Shown: positions 25,339-33,769, numbered from the stretch's first letter. The stretch is DNA of 64,000 nt from Clostridium sulfidigenes (GCF_000732635.1 NZ_JPMD01000008.1:1-64000); one strand, 5' to 3'. The notes: generated by a model from the letters alone, not told the origin. Translations and numbers: made by a program.

Positions 25339-27012
25339 ATGGTTGAATTACTGAGAAATCTTACGAATAATTTAGGGTATATAATCCTTATTGCTTTCTT
25401 TGTTTCAAGACTAGGGAGTTTTAAGAAAATAGTACAAAAGGATAAATTTAAAAAGAAAGATCTAATTGTGCTTTCAATAATTTTTGGAGCCTTTGGAATT
25501 TTGGGAACCTACACAGGAACAGAGGTTAATGGAGCCATTGCTAATACAAGAATTATTGGTGTAATGACTGGGGGAATACTATGCGGACCTTTTGTAGGGA
25601 CAATGGCAGGTATTATAGCTGGAGTTCATAGATTGCTTGTAGATATTGGAGGTATTACATCAATACCATGCACAATAACTACTATAATTTCGGGAATAGT
25701 TGCAGGTTTAATATATAGTAAATCAAATGAAAATAACAAGTGGTTTTATGGGTTATTTGGAGGACTTTTAATTGAAATTTTAGAAATGATTCTAATACTT
25801 ACAATGGCACATCCCTTTAGCAATGCCTTAACCATTGTAAAGAGCATATATTTTCCTATGAGTTTTGCTAATGCTATTGGAATTGCAATTCTAATATTGA
25901 TAATTCAAAAAATACTTAAAGAAAAGGAAGAAATTGCAGCAAAACAAGCACAAATCGCTTTGGAGATTGCAAATAAAACCTTACCGTATTTTAGAGAAAT
26001 GAATGAAAATTCCTTAGAGCAGATATGCGGAATAATAAGGGAATCAATTAATGCAGATGCAGTATCTATAACAAATAAAGAAAATATATTAGCTCACGTA
26101 GGAGTAGGAGCTGACCACCACATAAAGGGTCAAAAGATTATAACAGAGGCTACAAAAAAGGTTATTAAAGGAGGAAATTTACTTTCTCTAACAAATGCAA
26201 ATCAGATAGAGTGTCCTAATTTGAATTGTAGTTTAAAATCTGCAATTATTGCTCCTTTAAAAGAAGGAGATGAAGTAATAGGTACATTAAAAATATATTA
26301 TTGCACTGATAATGCCATTTCCTTTAGAAATATAAATTTAGCTGTAGGCTTATCCCAAATTATTTCTACCCAGCTAGAAATAAGTAAGCTTGGAGAACTG
26401 AAAAATATGGCAAATAAGGCTGAAATAAAGGCGTTGCAATCCCAAATAAATCCTCATTTTCTATTTAACGCACTAAATACAATAATTTCCTTTATTAGAT
26501 TTAATCCTAATAAAGCAAGAGAGTTAATTATTAATTTATCTACCTACTTAAGGTATAATTTAGATATAGGCGAAAATCATGTAGATATTTATAAGGAACT
26601 AGAGCAGGTTAAAGCATATGTAGAAATAGAAAAAGCAAGATTTGGAGAGAAACTTCATGTAGTTTATAATATTGAAGATGATTTAGATGTTAAGATTCCA
26701 AGTCTTATAATTCAGCCAATAGTTGAAAATTCCATAAAACATGGTATTTTAAAAGGTAAAGGTGAAGGCACAGTGACAATTGAAGTTCAAAAAGTTTCCA
26801 AGGACAACATTATGATAACAATTGAAGATGATGGAATTGGAATTTCAGAAGATATTATAGAAAAAGTCTATGAAGATAAAATGGAAGAAAATAAAATAGG
26901 CATATCAAATGTTCATAATAGATTAAAATATATTTATGGTGAAGGATTAAAGATAGAAACATTGAAAAGCGGTACTAGAATTAGTTTCAATGTAAGTAAA
27001 ATAAGGGAGTGA
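25339..27012 (+). CDS. LytS/BtsS-type sensor histidine kinase (5TMR-GAF)
   Basis: Membrane sensor kinase, 557 residues from the chosen ATG, which is 9 bp after a GGAG; two ATGs upstream are possible but poorly placed. Residues 1 to about 195 form a 5TM_LYT sensor with ANTRIIGVMTGGILCGPFVG and GVHRLLVDIGGITSIPCT. A GAF-like domain follows (about 220-350), then the His_kinase motif LQSQINPHFLFNALNTI and ATPase motifs VENSIKHGIL and IEDDGIGIS. It is immediately followed by a LytTR regulator and CstA. This set recalls E. coli BtsS-BtsR-BtsT, which responds to pyruvate; ligand here is inferred only. Confidence 0.9.
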   Translation: MVELLRNLTNNLGYIILIAFFVSRLGSFKKIVQKDKFKKKDLIVLSIIFGAFGILGTYTGTEVNGAIANTRIIGVMTGGILCGPFVGTMAGIIAGVHRLLVDIGGITSIPCTITTIISGIVAGLIYSKSNENNKWFYGLFGGLLIEILEMILILTMAHPFSNALTIVKSIYFPMSFANAIGIAILILIIQKILKEKEEIAAKQAQIALEIANKTLPYFREMNENSLEQICGIIRESINADAVSITNKENILAHVGVGADHHIKGQKIITEATKKVIKGGNLLSLTNANQIECPNLNCSLKSAIIAPLKEGDEVIGTLKIYYCTDNAISFRNINLAVGLSQIISTQLEISKLGELKNMANKAEIKALQSQINPHFLFNALNTIISFIRFNPNKARELIINLSTYLRYNLDIGENHVDIYKELEQVKAYVEIEKARFGEKLHVVYNIEDDLDVKIPSLIIQPIVENSIKHGILKGKGEGTVTIEVQKVSKDNIMITIEDDGIGISEDIIEKVYEDKMEENKIGISNVHNRLKYIYGEGLKIETLKSGTRISFNVSKIRE

Positions 27013-27016
27013 TGGT

Positions 27017-27718
27017 ATGAATTGTATTATTGTTGATGATGAATCTCCTTCAAGAGAAGAACTAAAATATTTTATAAACAATTTCAGTAATATAAAAATA
27101 GTGAATGAGTTTGATGATTCTATTAAGGCTTTAGAATATATTGAAGAAAATAAACCAGATATTATTTTCCTAGATATTAATATGCCAAAACTAGATGGCA
27201 TTGCATTATGTAAAATTATTAATCATTTTCCAAAGCAATCCCTTGTAATTTTTATTACTGCCCATAAAGATTATGCTGTAGATGCCTTTGAAATTCAAGC
27301 TTATGACTACATATTAAAGCCTTATTCAGAAGAACGAATAGTTAGTACATTAAAGAAAATTGATAAACTTTCAGATAAAAAGAGTATAAATAATAAAATA
27401 ACCCTTTGGAAAGATAATAAGATGATTGTAAAAAATATAATAGATATTTCCTATTGTGAAGCAAAGGAACGAGAAACTTTAATTTATATTAATGGAGTAC
27501 AATATAATGTAAACTGTAGTATTTCAGAATTTTATAAAAAACTTCCCAAAGAACTCTTTTATAGAAGTCATAGATCATATATTATTAATACTGATAAAAT
27601 TACAGAGATAGTTCCGTGGTTTAACAACACCTTTATGTTAAAATTACAAGGTGAGAAAGTTGATATACCCGTAAGTAGAAATAATATAGGTGAGTTTAAG
27701 CATATAATGGGCATATAA
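27017..27718 (+). CDS. LytTR-family response regulator
   Basis: 233 residues: a receiver domain with acidic pair CIIVDDES and phospho-acceptor Asp53 in IIFLDINMPKLDG, Lys in YILKPYSEE, then a LytTR DNA-binding domain from about 130 with ISYCEAKERETLIYING, YRSHRSYIINTDKI and VPVSRNN-like IPVSRNN. Starts 5 bp after the kinase gene, so the two are co-translated. A hairpin terminator separates it from cstA, which it probably activates as in related systems. Confidence 0.92.
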   Translation: MNCIIVDDESPSREELKYFINNFSNIKIVNEFDDSIKALEYIEENKPDIIFLDINMPKLDGIALCKIINHFPKQSLVIFITAHKDYAVDAFEIQAYDYILKPYSEERIVSTLKKIDKLSDKKSINNKITLWKDNKMIVKNIIDISYCEAKERETLIYINGVQYNVNCSISEFYKKLPKELFYRSHRSYIINTDKITEIVPWFNNTFMLKLQGEKVDIPVSRNNIGEFKHIMGI

Positions 27719-27742
27719 AAGCACTTGATGTGCTTTTTTTGT
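27717..27742 (+). terminator. Terminator between the LytTR gene and cstA
   Basis: AAAAGCAC (27717-27724) / GTGCTTTT (27730-27737) with a TTGAT loop and further T residues. Confidence 0.82.
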
Positions 27743-27755
27743 TTTTTCATGTATG

Positions 27756-27789
27756 AAACCGTATAAACCCCTAAAAAACATATTATAAT
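27756..27789 (+). promoter_or_regulatory. Putative regulated promoter of cstA
   Basis: TATAAT (27784-27789) lacks a recognisable -35. Two AAACC motifs (27756-27760 and 27765-27769) lie where an activator could bind. LytTR sites often contain ACC-type repeats, but the 9-bp spacing here is shorter than I would expect, so this is tentative. Confidence 0.3.
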
Positions 27790-27823
27790 TTTGTTAACAA
27801 ATAATTAATTAGGAGGGGTCCAA

Positions 27824-29260
27824 ATGGTATCATTTATTTTAGCGATTATTGCTCTTATTATAGGTTATTTTATTTATGGTGCAATTGTGGAAAAGGCTTT
27901 TGGAGCAGATGAAAAAATTCAAACTCCTGCTGTAAGGCTAGAGGATGGTGTAGACTTTGTAAAAATGCCTGCATACAAAATTTTCTTAATTCAATTTCTT
28001 AACATAGCAGGTTTGGGACCTATTTTTGGTGCAATTGCAGGTGCAATGTGGGGTCCATCAGCATTTTTGTGGATTGTATTTGGATGTATATTTGCAGGTG
28101 GAGTTCACGATTATTTTTCTGGTATGCTTTCAGTAAGGCATGATGGGACAAGTATTCCTGAAGTTGTAGGTCAATACCTTGGAAAAGGCTTCAAAAACTT
28201 TATGAGAGTATTCTCAGTAATACTTTTAGTTCTTGTAGGAGTTGTATTTGTAACTGGACCAGCAAGTATATTAAAAGGATTAACAGGATTAAACATTACA
28301 TTATTAATATACCTTATATTTGCGTATTACATTATTGCAACAATAGTTCCTATAGACAAGCTTATTGGAAAGATATATCCTATTTTTGGAGTTTGTTTAT
28401 TAGTTATGGCCATTGGAGTTGGAGGTGCATTAATTTTTGGTGGATTTGATATACCAGAAGTAATACCAGCTAATTTGGTTAATATGCATTCAAACCCAGA
28501 TAAAAACCCAATATTTCCAATGCTATTTATAACTATTGCCTGTGGAGCTATTTCAGGGTTCCATGCGACACAATCACCTTTAATGGCAAGATGTATAACT
28601 AGTGAAAAACAGGGTAGAAAAATATTCTATGGTTCAATGATAGCAGAAGGTGTAGTTGCATTAATTTGGGCAGCTGCAGCAATGAGCTTCTTTGGTGGAG
28701 TAGCTGAATTAAATGCTACTATGGCAATAGAAGGTCATACATCAGCTTGGGTAGTAAATGAAATTTGTGGAAGCCTACTTGGAAAAGTTGGTGGATTACT
28801 AGCTATACTTGGAGTTGTAGCATGTCCTATAACTTCTGGGGATACAGCTTTCAGAAGTGCAAGATTAACTATAGCTGATATATTTAAATTTGACCAAGGT
28901 CCTATTAAAAATAGATTTATAATTAGTATTCCTTTGTTTGTGATAGGTTTCATATTAACTAAGATGGATTTTGGAATAGTATGGAGATATTTTGGATGGT
29001 CTAATCAAGCTTTAGCTACAATAGTATTATGGACATCAGGCATGTACTTAGTTACTAAAGGTAAAAAGCACTGGATTGCTACTATCCCAGCAACATTTAT
29101 GACAGCAGTATGTACATCTTACATTTTAATTGCACCAGAAGGCTTTAAGCTTTCTCAAAGTATTTCATATCCAATAGGAATTGTAAGTGCAATTGTAGCA
29201 ATGGTAATTTTCTTAATAGCAGCAAAAAAAGTAGAAACAAAAGCAAAAGGTAAAATTTAA
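27824..29260 (+). CDS. cstA: CstA-family carbon-starvation/pyruvate or peptide transporter
   Basis: Polytopic membrane protein of 478 residues with roughly twelve helices, the short form of CstA (E. coli CstA and BtsT are near 700 residues). Diagnostic parts: GYFIYGAIVEKAFG at the start, HIAGLGPIFGAI-like NIAGLGPIFGAIAGAMWGP, GGVHDYFSGMLSVRHDGTSIPE, ISGFHATQSPLMARC and CPITSGDTAFRSARL. Family members import pyruvate or peptides. The preceding LytS/LytTR pair favours pyruvate by analogy with BtsSR-BtsT. AGGAGG precedes the ATG, and a strong hairpin follows. Confidence 0.9.
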   Translation: MVSFILAIIALIIGYFIYGAIVEKAFGADEKIQTPAVRLEDGVDFVKMPAYKIFLIQFLNIAGLGPIFGAIAGAMWGPSAFLWIVFGCIFAGGVHDYFSGMLSVRHDGTSIPEVVGQYLGKGFKNFMRVFSVILLVLVGVVFVTGPASILKGLTGLNITLLIYLIFAYYIIATIVPIDKLIGKIYPIFGVCLLVMAIGVGGALIFGGFDIPEVIPANLVNMHSNPDKNPIFPMLFITIACGAISGFHATQSPLMARCITSEKQGRKIFYGSMIAEGVVALIWAAAAMSFFGGVAELNATMAIEGHTSAWVVNEICGSLLGKVGGLLAILGVVACPITSGDTAFRSARLTIADIFKFDQGPIKNRFIISIPLFVIGFILTKMDFGIVWRYFGWSNQALATIVLWTSGMYLVTKGKKHWIATIPATFMTAVCTSYILIAPEGFKLSQSISYPIGIVSAIVAMVIFLIAAKKVETKAKGKI

Positions 29261-29297
29261 AATTCTATAAAGTTCATTATAAAAATACTAATGGAAT

Positions 29298-29352
29298 AAA
29301 AGTACTTATAGGCTAGATACACAAAAAGTGTTTAGCTTATAGGTACTTTTTT
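29298..29352 (+). terminator. Terminator after cstA
   Basis: A 17-bp stem (29299-29315 with 29333-29349) with two G-U pairs, then a T run. The T run merges into the truncated phosphatase relic that follows. Confidence 0.85.
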
Positions 29353-29370
29353 ATATATTTTTATAAGAAA

Positions 29371-29874
29371 GAAAAGTACAGCATTAATAAAATTATAAGC
29401 AGTGATTTAAGACGAGCTGTTGAAACAGCTAAGGAGATTGAAAGTAAATTAAATATACCAGTGAAGTATTGTAGTGATTGGAGAGAAATAAATAATGGAG
29501 TTCTGGCAGGAATGGATAACAAGGATGCATTAATAAAATATCCTGGACTCTTTTTTAATACACTAGAGATGAGTGATAGATATCCAAATGGGGAAAGTCC
29601 TAGTGAGTTTTACAATAGAATACAAAGTGCTTTTCTGGAACTTTGCAACAATATTTCAACGGAAATGGAAGAAGATGATGTAATGATTCTTACTCATGGG
29701 GGAGTAATAAATGTTTTATACTATATATTAGATAATATAAAGTGGACAAATAAGTCACCTAAACTATCTAAAACATCAACTACTGGAATGCACAAAATTG
29801 AGAATATAGAAGGAAAATGGAAAATAGTTATGAGTAATAGTGTTGAGCATTTACATTATTATAGTGAAATATAA
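29371..29874 (+). pseudogene. 5'-truncated histidine phosphatase (phosphoglycerate mutase-like)
   Basis: In-frame coding similarity starts near 29371 and includes IISSDLRRAVETAKEI, the conserved mid-region of the histidine phosphatase family, then NGESPSEFYNRI and the second catalytic His in ILTHGGVINVLYY. The essential N-terminal RHG catalytic motif is missing: upstream the frame runs straight into the cstA terminator. No promoter or ribosome site is visible. A GTG at 29461 would open a 137-codon frame but would lose still more of the fold. I read it as a deletion relic. Confidence 0.75.
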
Positions 29875-29924
29875 GCCTAGATCTATAGAGAAATTGGATA
29901 TATAAAACTATATAGCTATATAAA

Positions 29925-30004
29925 TATTTAAATAGGAAAATATTTAAATAGGAAAATAGTTATATAGGGAACTATTTAAATATAAAACTATTTAAATAGT
30001 TGTG
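29925..30004. repeat. Five tandem copies of a 16-bp AT-rich unit
   Basis: Units start at 29925, 29941, 29957, 29973 and 29989. The first two are identical (TATTTAAATAGGAAAA); the third is degenerate; the last two share TATTTAAATA. The end forms the perfect 16-bp palindrome AACTATTTAAATAGTT (29986-30001). It lies between the phosphatase relic and the second DUF5692-like gene. Confidence 0.7.
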
Positions 30005-30037
30005 CTGTTCATGGGGGTTTGGGGGCTTTGTAAATAT

Positions 30038-30066
30038 TTGACCAAAGAGTCAATATGTAATATAAT
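30038..30066 (+). promoter_or_regulatory. Promoter of the second DUF5692-like gene
   Basis: TTGACC (30038-30043), 17-bp spacer, perfect TATAAT (30061-30066). TTGAC and GTCAA (30049-30053) form a small inverted repeat over the -35. The leader is about 100 nt. Confidence 0.78.
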
Positions 30067-30131
30067 TACTAAGATAACAGATAAATATATTTAAACTTTA
30101 AATATATACATATCTTTGCTTGTTATAAAGA

Positions 30132-30150
30132 GACATAATAGAATTATGTC
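30132..30150. promoter_or_regulatory. 19-bp palindrome before the second DUF5692-like gene
   Basis: GACATAAT-AGA-ATTATGTC, perfect 8-bp arms, 27 bp before the ATG. Its ACATAA/TTATGT half-sites are shared with the palindrome in front of hypB (5006-5025), though the spacing differs by one base. Confidence 0.5.
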
Positions 30151-30176
30151 AAATGTTATTTTTAGGGGGAAATATT

Positions 30177-31112
30177 ATGGGCTTTTTTTATGAGTCAACG
30201 AATTTTACAGGTTGGGCTATTTGGCTTTTTATTCTTTTTGCCTTAATGGCTTTTAATGAGCTTGGTCGTTCAACAAAATGGGGCGGAATTATACTTTTTT
30301 TAATTGTTCCTATAGGTTTAACTATTTTTGTTTGGCCAACAACTGCAGCTCCAGGAAATGAATATGGAACAGGTACTTGGTTTAACTGGGTAAAAACTTA
30401 CTCAGCACTGGCAGGGTGCCTTGGATTTATGGCTATTCGCTATATTCCATCACTTGCTAAAAAGAAGTGGGTATTATGCTTTCCACCACTTATTTTGGCA
30501 ATTAATATTCTCGAAGCAGCTATTCGTGATTTTCAATGCTTTACATATGGTGCATGGAACGGAGCATATGTAGACAATCTTTGGGTAATGTCAGGATCAT
30601 GGAATATCATGAATGGTATAGCTGGATTACTAAACATTATTGCCATTTGCGGATGGGTTGGTATTTTTATTTCTAAAGATAAAACAAAGGATATGATATG
30701 GCCTGATATGATATGGCCTTGGATTATAGCATATGATTTGTGGAATTTTGCCTATACATATAATTGTATAGCAGACCATTCATTTTATTGTGGTTTGGCA
30801 CTGTTACTTTCTTGCACCATACCTGCTTTCTTTATCAAAAAAGGAGCATGGTTACAGCATCGTGCACAGACACTTGCCCTATGGATTATGTTTGTTATGA
30901 CAGTACCTTCCTTTGCAGATCGTATAGCACCTGTAGCTACTACACATAATCCAAAAGCGTTTTTTATTTTAAGTTTATTATCTTTAATAGCAAATGTAGC
31001 ATTAGTAATTTATCAGTTTAATAAGATTTATAAAAATAAACTTAATCCACTAAAAGACGAAATTTTTGTAGAAACAAAAGCCTATAAGAAGGTAGTTGAA
31101 GAAAATAGATAA
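30177..31112 (+). CDS. Polytopic membrane protein, DUF5692-like (copy 2)
   Basis: 311-residue paralogue of the protein at 8.8 kb with the same helix pattern (about eight helices) and shared motifs: LMAFNELGRSTKWGG, TWFNWVKTYSALAGCLGF, VLCFPPLILAINILEAAIRD, IWPDMIWPWIIAYDLWNF, YTYNCIADHSFYCG and KKGAWLQHRAQTLALW. The ATG at 30177 follows AGGGGGA; an upstream in-frame ATG at 30153 has no site. It has its own near-consensus promoter and a palindrome in the leader, and is separated from any enzyme gene. Function unknown; possibly a differently expressed version of the copy in the hypB cluster. Confidence 0.75.
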   Translation: MGFFYESTNFTGWAIWLFILFALMAFNELGRSTKWGGIILFLIVPIGLTIFVWPTTAAPGNEYGTGTWFNWVKTYSALAGCLGFMAIRYIPSLAKKKWVLCFPPLILAINILEAAIRDFQCFTYGAWNGAYVDNLWVMSGSWNIMNGIAGLLNIIAICGWVGIFISKDKTKDMIWPDMIWPWIIAYDLWNFAYTYNCIADHSFYCGLALLLSCTIPAFFIKKGAWLQHRAQTLALWIMFVMTVPSFADRIAPVATTHNPKAFFILSLLSLIANVALVIYQFNKIYKNKLNPLKDEIFVETKAYKKVVEENR

Positions 31113-31218
31113 TATAAAAAGTATAATAATTTCATATGTATATAGGAGATTATATTTTTGGAATTTATGGGCATAATACCTTTAAGAAATTAAAATTTCT
31201 ATTAAAGGAGGAATTCTT

Positions 31219-31593
31219 ATGCCAGATAATAATGAGGTAAGAAAAGAAGGTTCTAGTGGAAATAGTATTTTAAGATGGGCAGGAAGATTGATATTAGTTG
31301 CAATTATTTTAGGTATAACATCATTTTTAACTCCAGGATTTAGTATTTATGGATTATGGTCATATCTAATTGCAGCAGTTGTAATAACTGCATTAGACTA
31401 TTTCGTAGAAGCATTCATGGGAGTTGATGCATCACCTTTTGGAAAAGGAATAAAAGGCTTTATTATTGCAGCTGTAATAATATATGTAGCACAATTTTTA
31501 GTGCCAAATATGAGGGTATCTCTTCTAGGTGCAATATTAGCAGCTTTAGTAATTGGTGTAATAGATGCTATATTTCCATCAAGAGCAATGTAA
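31219..31593 (+). CDS. Small four-helix membrane protein, phage-holin-family-4 / YvlD-like
   Basis: 124 residues with a polar N-terminus (MPDNNEVRKEGSSGNS) and four hydrophobic helices arranged as two related halves: ITSFLTPGFSIYGLWSYLIA and AQFLVPNMRVSLLGAILAAL, each followed by an Ala/Val/Ile helix ending in D. This pattern is found in the non-lytic membrane proteins annotated as phage holin family (PF04020, from memory); there is no lysin or phage gene nearby, so a lysis role is unlikely. AGGAGG precedes the ATG. Monocistronic. Confidence 0.65.
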   Translation: MPDNNEVRKEGSSGNSILRWAGRLILVAIILGITSFLTPGFSIYGLWSYLIAAVVITALDYFVEAFMGVDASPFGKGIKGFIIAAVIIYVAQFLVPNMRVSLLGAILAALVIGVIDAIFPSRAM

Positions 31594-31626
31594 TTTTTAA
31601 ATACATCATGTTGAAATTATTAAAGG

Positions 31627-31654
31627 AAGAACTCTAGAAATAGGGTTCTTTTTA
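31627..31654 (+). terminator. Terminator after the holin-like gene
   Basis: AAGAACTCTA (31627-31636) / TAGGGTTCTT (31641-31650) with a GAAA tetraloop and T run. Confidence 0.85.
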
Positions 31655-31747
31655 TTTATGTAAAAATGGAACATTAACATAAATACTTAATAATATAAAT
31701 AAAGCGTGCAATGATATATGATTTATTTAAGTTTGGAGGATAGTAGC

Positions 31748-32866
31748 ATGAAAAGAAAGATTTACAATGTTTTATCTAATATGATATTACGTGGAGATAA
31801 CCCATCTAGAGTGAAAGTAAAGGTAGGTATTTCAAGGGAACTTCCCTATGAAGTTGAGGTTATTGCTGAAAATTTATATGTACCTTGGGCCATAGATATA
31901 AGCAATGAAGGTAAATTATATTTTACAGAGCGGTCTGGAGCAGTTAGAATCATTGAAGGTGGTAAACTTCTGCCACAACCACTGATTAGATTTAGTGCAC
32001 CCTTTGTAAGCCAAGGGGAAGGGGGATTGATGGGAATTGTATTAGATCCAAATTATTCTCAAAACCATTATATATATGTTATGCATTCATATGCAGAAGG
32101 TAATCAACTTCACAATCGTGTTGTGAGATTGATTGAAAATAATAACAAGGCATCTATTGACAGAGTGCTTATTGATAAAATTCCTGGTGGGCGGATTCAT
32201 AATGGAGGTAGGATAAAGATAGGGCCGGATGGAAAATTGTATATTACAACGGGGGATGCAGGTAATTCTGCATTGGCACAAAATATCACAAGCACAGCAG
32301 GGAAAATACTGAGAATAGAATTAGACGGTAGTATTCCTGAAGATAATCCAAATGTAAATTCACCTGTTTATAGCTTAGGTCATAGAAATCCTCAGGGTTT
32401 AGCCTGGAATTCAAGAAATATATTGTATGCCTCTGAGCATGGGCAGACCACTCATGATGAAATAAATATTATACAGCCAGGAGCTAATTATGGATGGCCT
32501 CTGGTTCAAGGAAATGAAGACTCTAAGGAAGTTATAGTGCAAAAGCCATTAATACACAGTGAAGAAGAAACGTGGGCGCCTTCTGGTATAGCCTTTGTAG
32601 AACAAGGACCGTTGCAAGGGAAATTACTAGTTGCTACTTTACGTGGCGAACAACTACTTACTATTTCATTGAATGGAAAAGGAACGAAAGTAAATAGCGT
32701 AGATTCATGGTTGAAGAATAGATATGGGCGCTTACGTGAGATTATTCAGGGGAAGGATGGAGCGATTTACCTAACAACAAGTAATAGAGATGGAAGAGGT
32801 AATCCTAATATAGGTGATGATAGAATTATTCGGATTATTCCAATTAGGAGCAGCCAGCAAAAATGA
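31748..32866 (+). CDS. PQQ-type soluble aldose/sorbosone dehydrogenase (beta-propeller)
   Basis: 372 residues from the ATG preceded by GGAGG. Six-bladed propeller of the glucose/sorbosone dehydrogenase family: VPWAIDIS, GEGGLMGIVLDPNY, RIHNGGRIKIGPDGKLYI with the His-Asn-Gly active loop, YSLGHRNPQGLAW, ASEHGQTTHDEINII and NYGWP motifs are all kept. No signal peptide is visible, unlike many exported relatives, so it would stay in the cytoplasm. Whether it truly binds PQQ is doubtful in an organism of this kind, since no PQQ biosynthesis gene is seen here. Monocistronic; physiological role unknown. Confidence 0.82.
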   Translation: MKRKIYNVLSNMILRGDNPSRVKVKVGISRELPYEVEVIAENLYVPWAIDISNEGKLYFTERSGAVRIIEGGKLLPQPLIRFSAPFVSQGEGGLMGIVLDPNYSQNHYIYVMHSYAEGNQLHNRVVRLIENNNKASIDRVLIDKIPGGRIHNGGRIKIGPDGKLYITTGDAGNSALAQNITSTAGKILRIELDGSIPEDNPNVNSPVYSLGHRNPQGLAWNSRNILYASEHGQTTHDEINIIQPGANYGWPLVQGNEDSKEVIVQKPLIHSEEETWAPSGIAFVEQGPLQGKLLVATLRGEQLLTISLNGKGTKVNSVDSWLKNRYGRLREIIQGKDGAIYLTTSNRDGRGNPNIGDDRIIRIIPIRSSQQK

Positions 32867-32976
32867 ACATAAGATTTACAATAATAATAACTCTTACTTT
32901 CATAATATGATATATATTTTTGCCTATTGCTGTACAGTGTGTTTTCCTTTATATAAGAAATTTTTGCTAAAGTCTA

Positions 32977-33005
32977 TTGACATGAATTAGAGGTGAGAAT
33001 ACAAT
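32977..33005 (+). promoter_or_regulatory. Promoter of the ICMT-like gene
   Basis: TTGACA (32977-32982), 17 bp, TACAAT (33000-33005). Confidence 0.78.
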
Positions 33006-33017
33006 ATTTATATGAAC

Positions 33018-33037
33018 ATATGAATAAGTATTCATAT
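33018..33037. promoter_or_regulatory. ArsR/SmtB-like operator candidate
   Basis: ATATGAATA-AG-TATTCATAT, a perfect 20-bp palindrome starting 12 bp after the -10 box. The TGAAxxxxxxTTCA core and a further TATGAA just upstream resemble ArsR/SmtB-family metal-sensor sites. No ArsR gene is in the window. Confidence 0.55.
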
Positions 33038-33079
33038 AAATGATATTAGTAGAAAGTAATTTTAAAGGTGGGAATAATT

Positions 33080-33685
33080 ATGGGGTTAATAGAGATAGTT
33101 TCATTTACATTACTATGTATATTTGGTATTTCATATATGGGTAAACTAATAATATTATCAAAGAAAAACAACATTAAAGCTAATGTTTTTGGTAAAGGTA
33201 CTAAAAGTAAAGAAAGTCTTATTATTGAAAGGTTTCTAAAAGCAATGACTTTTGCAGGGATAGGGATTTGGACTATTAGTGCTTTATTTCCATCATTTAC
33301 AGAAAAGTGGTTTGTTGGACTTGGGAAAGGCTTTACAGTAAGCATTATTGGAGTGGTTATTACATTAATAGGAGTTTCACTCTTTATATTGGCTATGGTT
33401 TTCATGAAAACTTCTTGGAGAGCTGGTATAGATAAATCAACAAGAACATCACTTATAACTTCAGGACTTTATAGATTCAGTAGGAATCCAGCCTTTGTTG
33501 GAATGGACTTGATGTTTATTGGAGCTGCAATTACCTATGCAAATCTTATTATCGTAATTGTAGGTTTATTAGTTGTAGTTGGTATACATCTACAAATACT
33601 TCAAGAAGAAAATCATATGGAAGAAGTATTTAAAAAGGAATATAATGAGTATGTAAATAAGACACCAAGATATCTTTTATTTTGA
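33080..33685 (+). CDS. Membrane methyltransferase, isoprenylcysteine carboxyl methyltransferase (ICMT)/PEMT-like
   Basis: 201-residue membrane protein with about five helices. The C-terminal half carries the family's cofactor-binding signature: TSGLYRFSRNPAFVGMDLMF, then HLQILQEENHMEEVFKKEY and the closing YVNKTPRYL. Such proteins use S-adenosylmethionine, but bacterial substrates are mostly unknown. The ATG follows AAAGGTGGG; a GTG inside that site is rejected as the start. A strong promoter and a 20-bp palindrome control it, so it is an inducible single-gene unit, perhaps answering to metal or membrane stress. Confidence 0.8.
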   Translation: MGLIEIVSFTLLCIFGISYMGKLIILSKKNNIKANVFGKGTKSKESLIIERFLKAMTFAGIGIWTISALFPSFTEKWFVGLGKGFTVSIIGVVITLIGVSLFILAMVFMKTSWRAGIDKSTRTSLITSGLYRFSRNPAFVGMDLMFIGAAITYANLIIVIVGLLVVVGIHLQILQEENHMEEVFKKEYNEYVNKTPRYLLF

Positions 33686-33742
33686 GAAGTATAATGATGT
33701 TTTATAACAGAAATAAGGTCAATATTATCAGTTAGCTATATG

Positions 33743-33769
33743 GAGATTAGAGAAATCTAGTCTCTTTTA
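33743..33769 (+). terminator. Terminator after the ICMT-like gene
   Basis: GAGATTAGA (33743-33751) / TCTAGTCTC (33756-33764), GAAA loop, TTTTAT. Confidence 0.8.

Noticed and set aside
29461-29874. Intact phosphatase gene starting at GTG
   Set aside because: The homology extends upstream of that GTG but the catalytic RHG motif is absent, so it is treated as a truncated gene.
31219-31593. Prophage lysis gene (holin)
   Set aside because: No endolysin, phage structural gene, integrase or attachment repeat nearby; the family name alone does not imply a phage.
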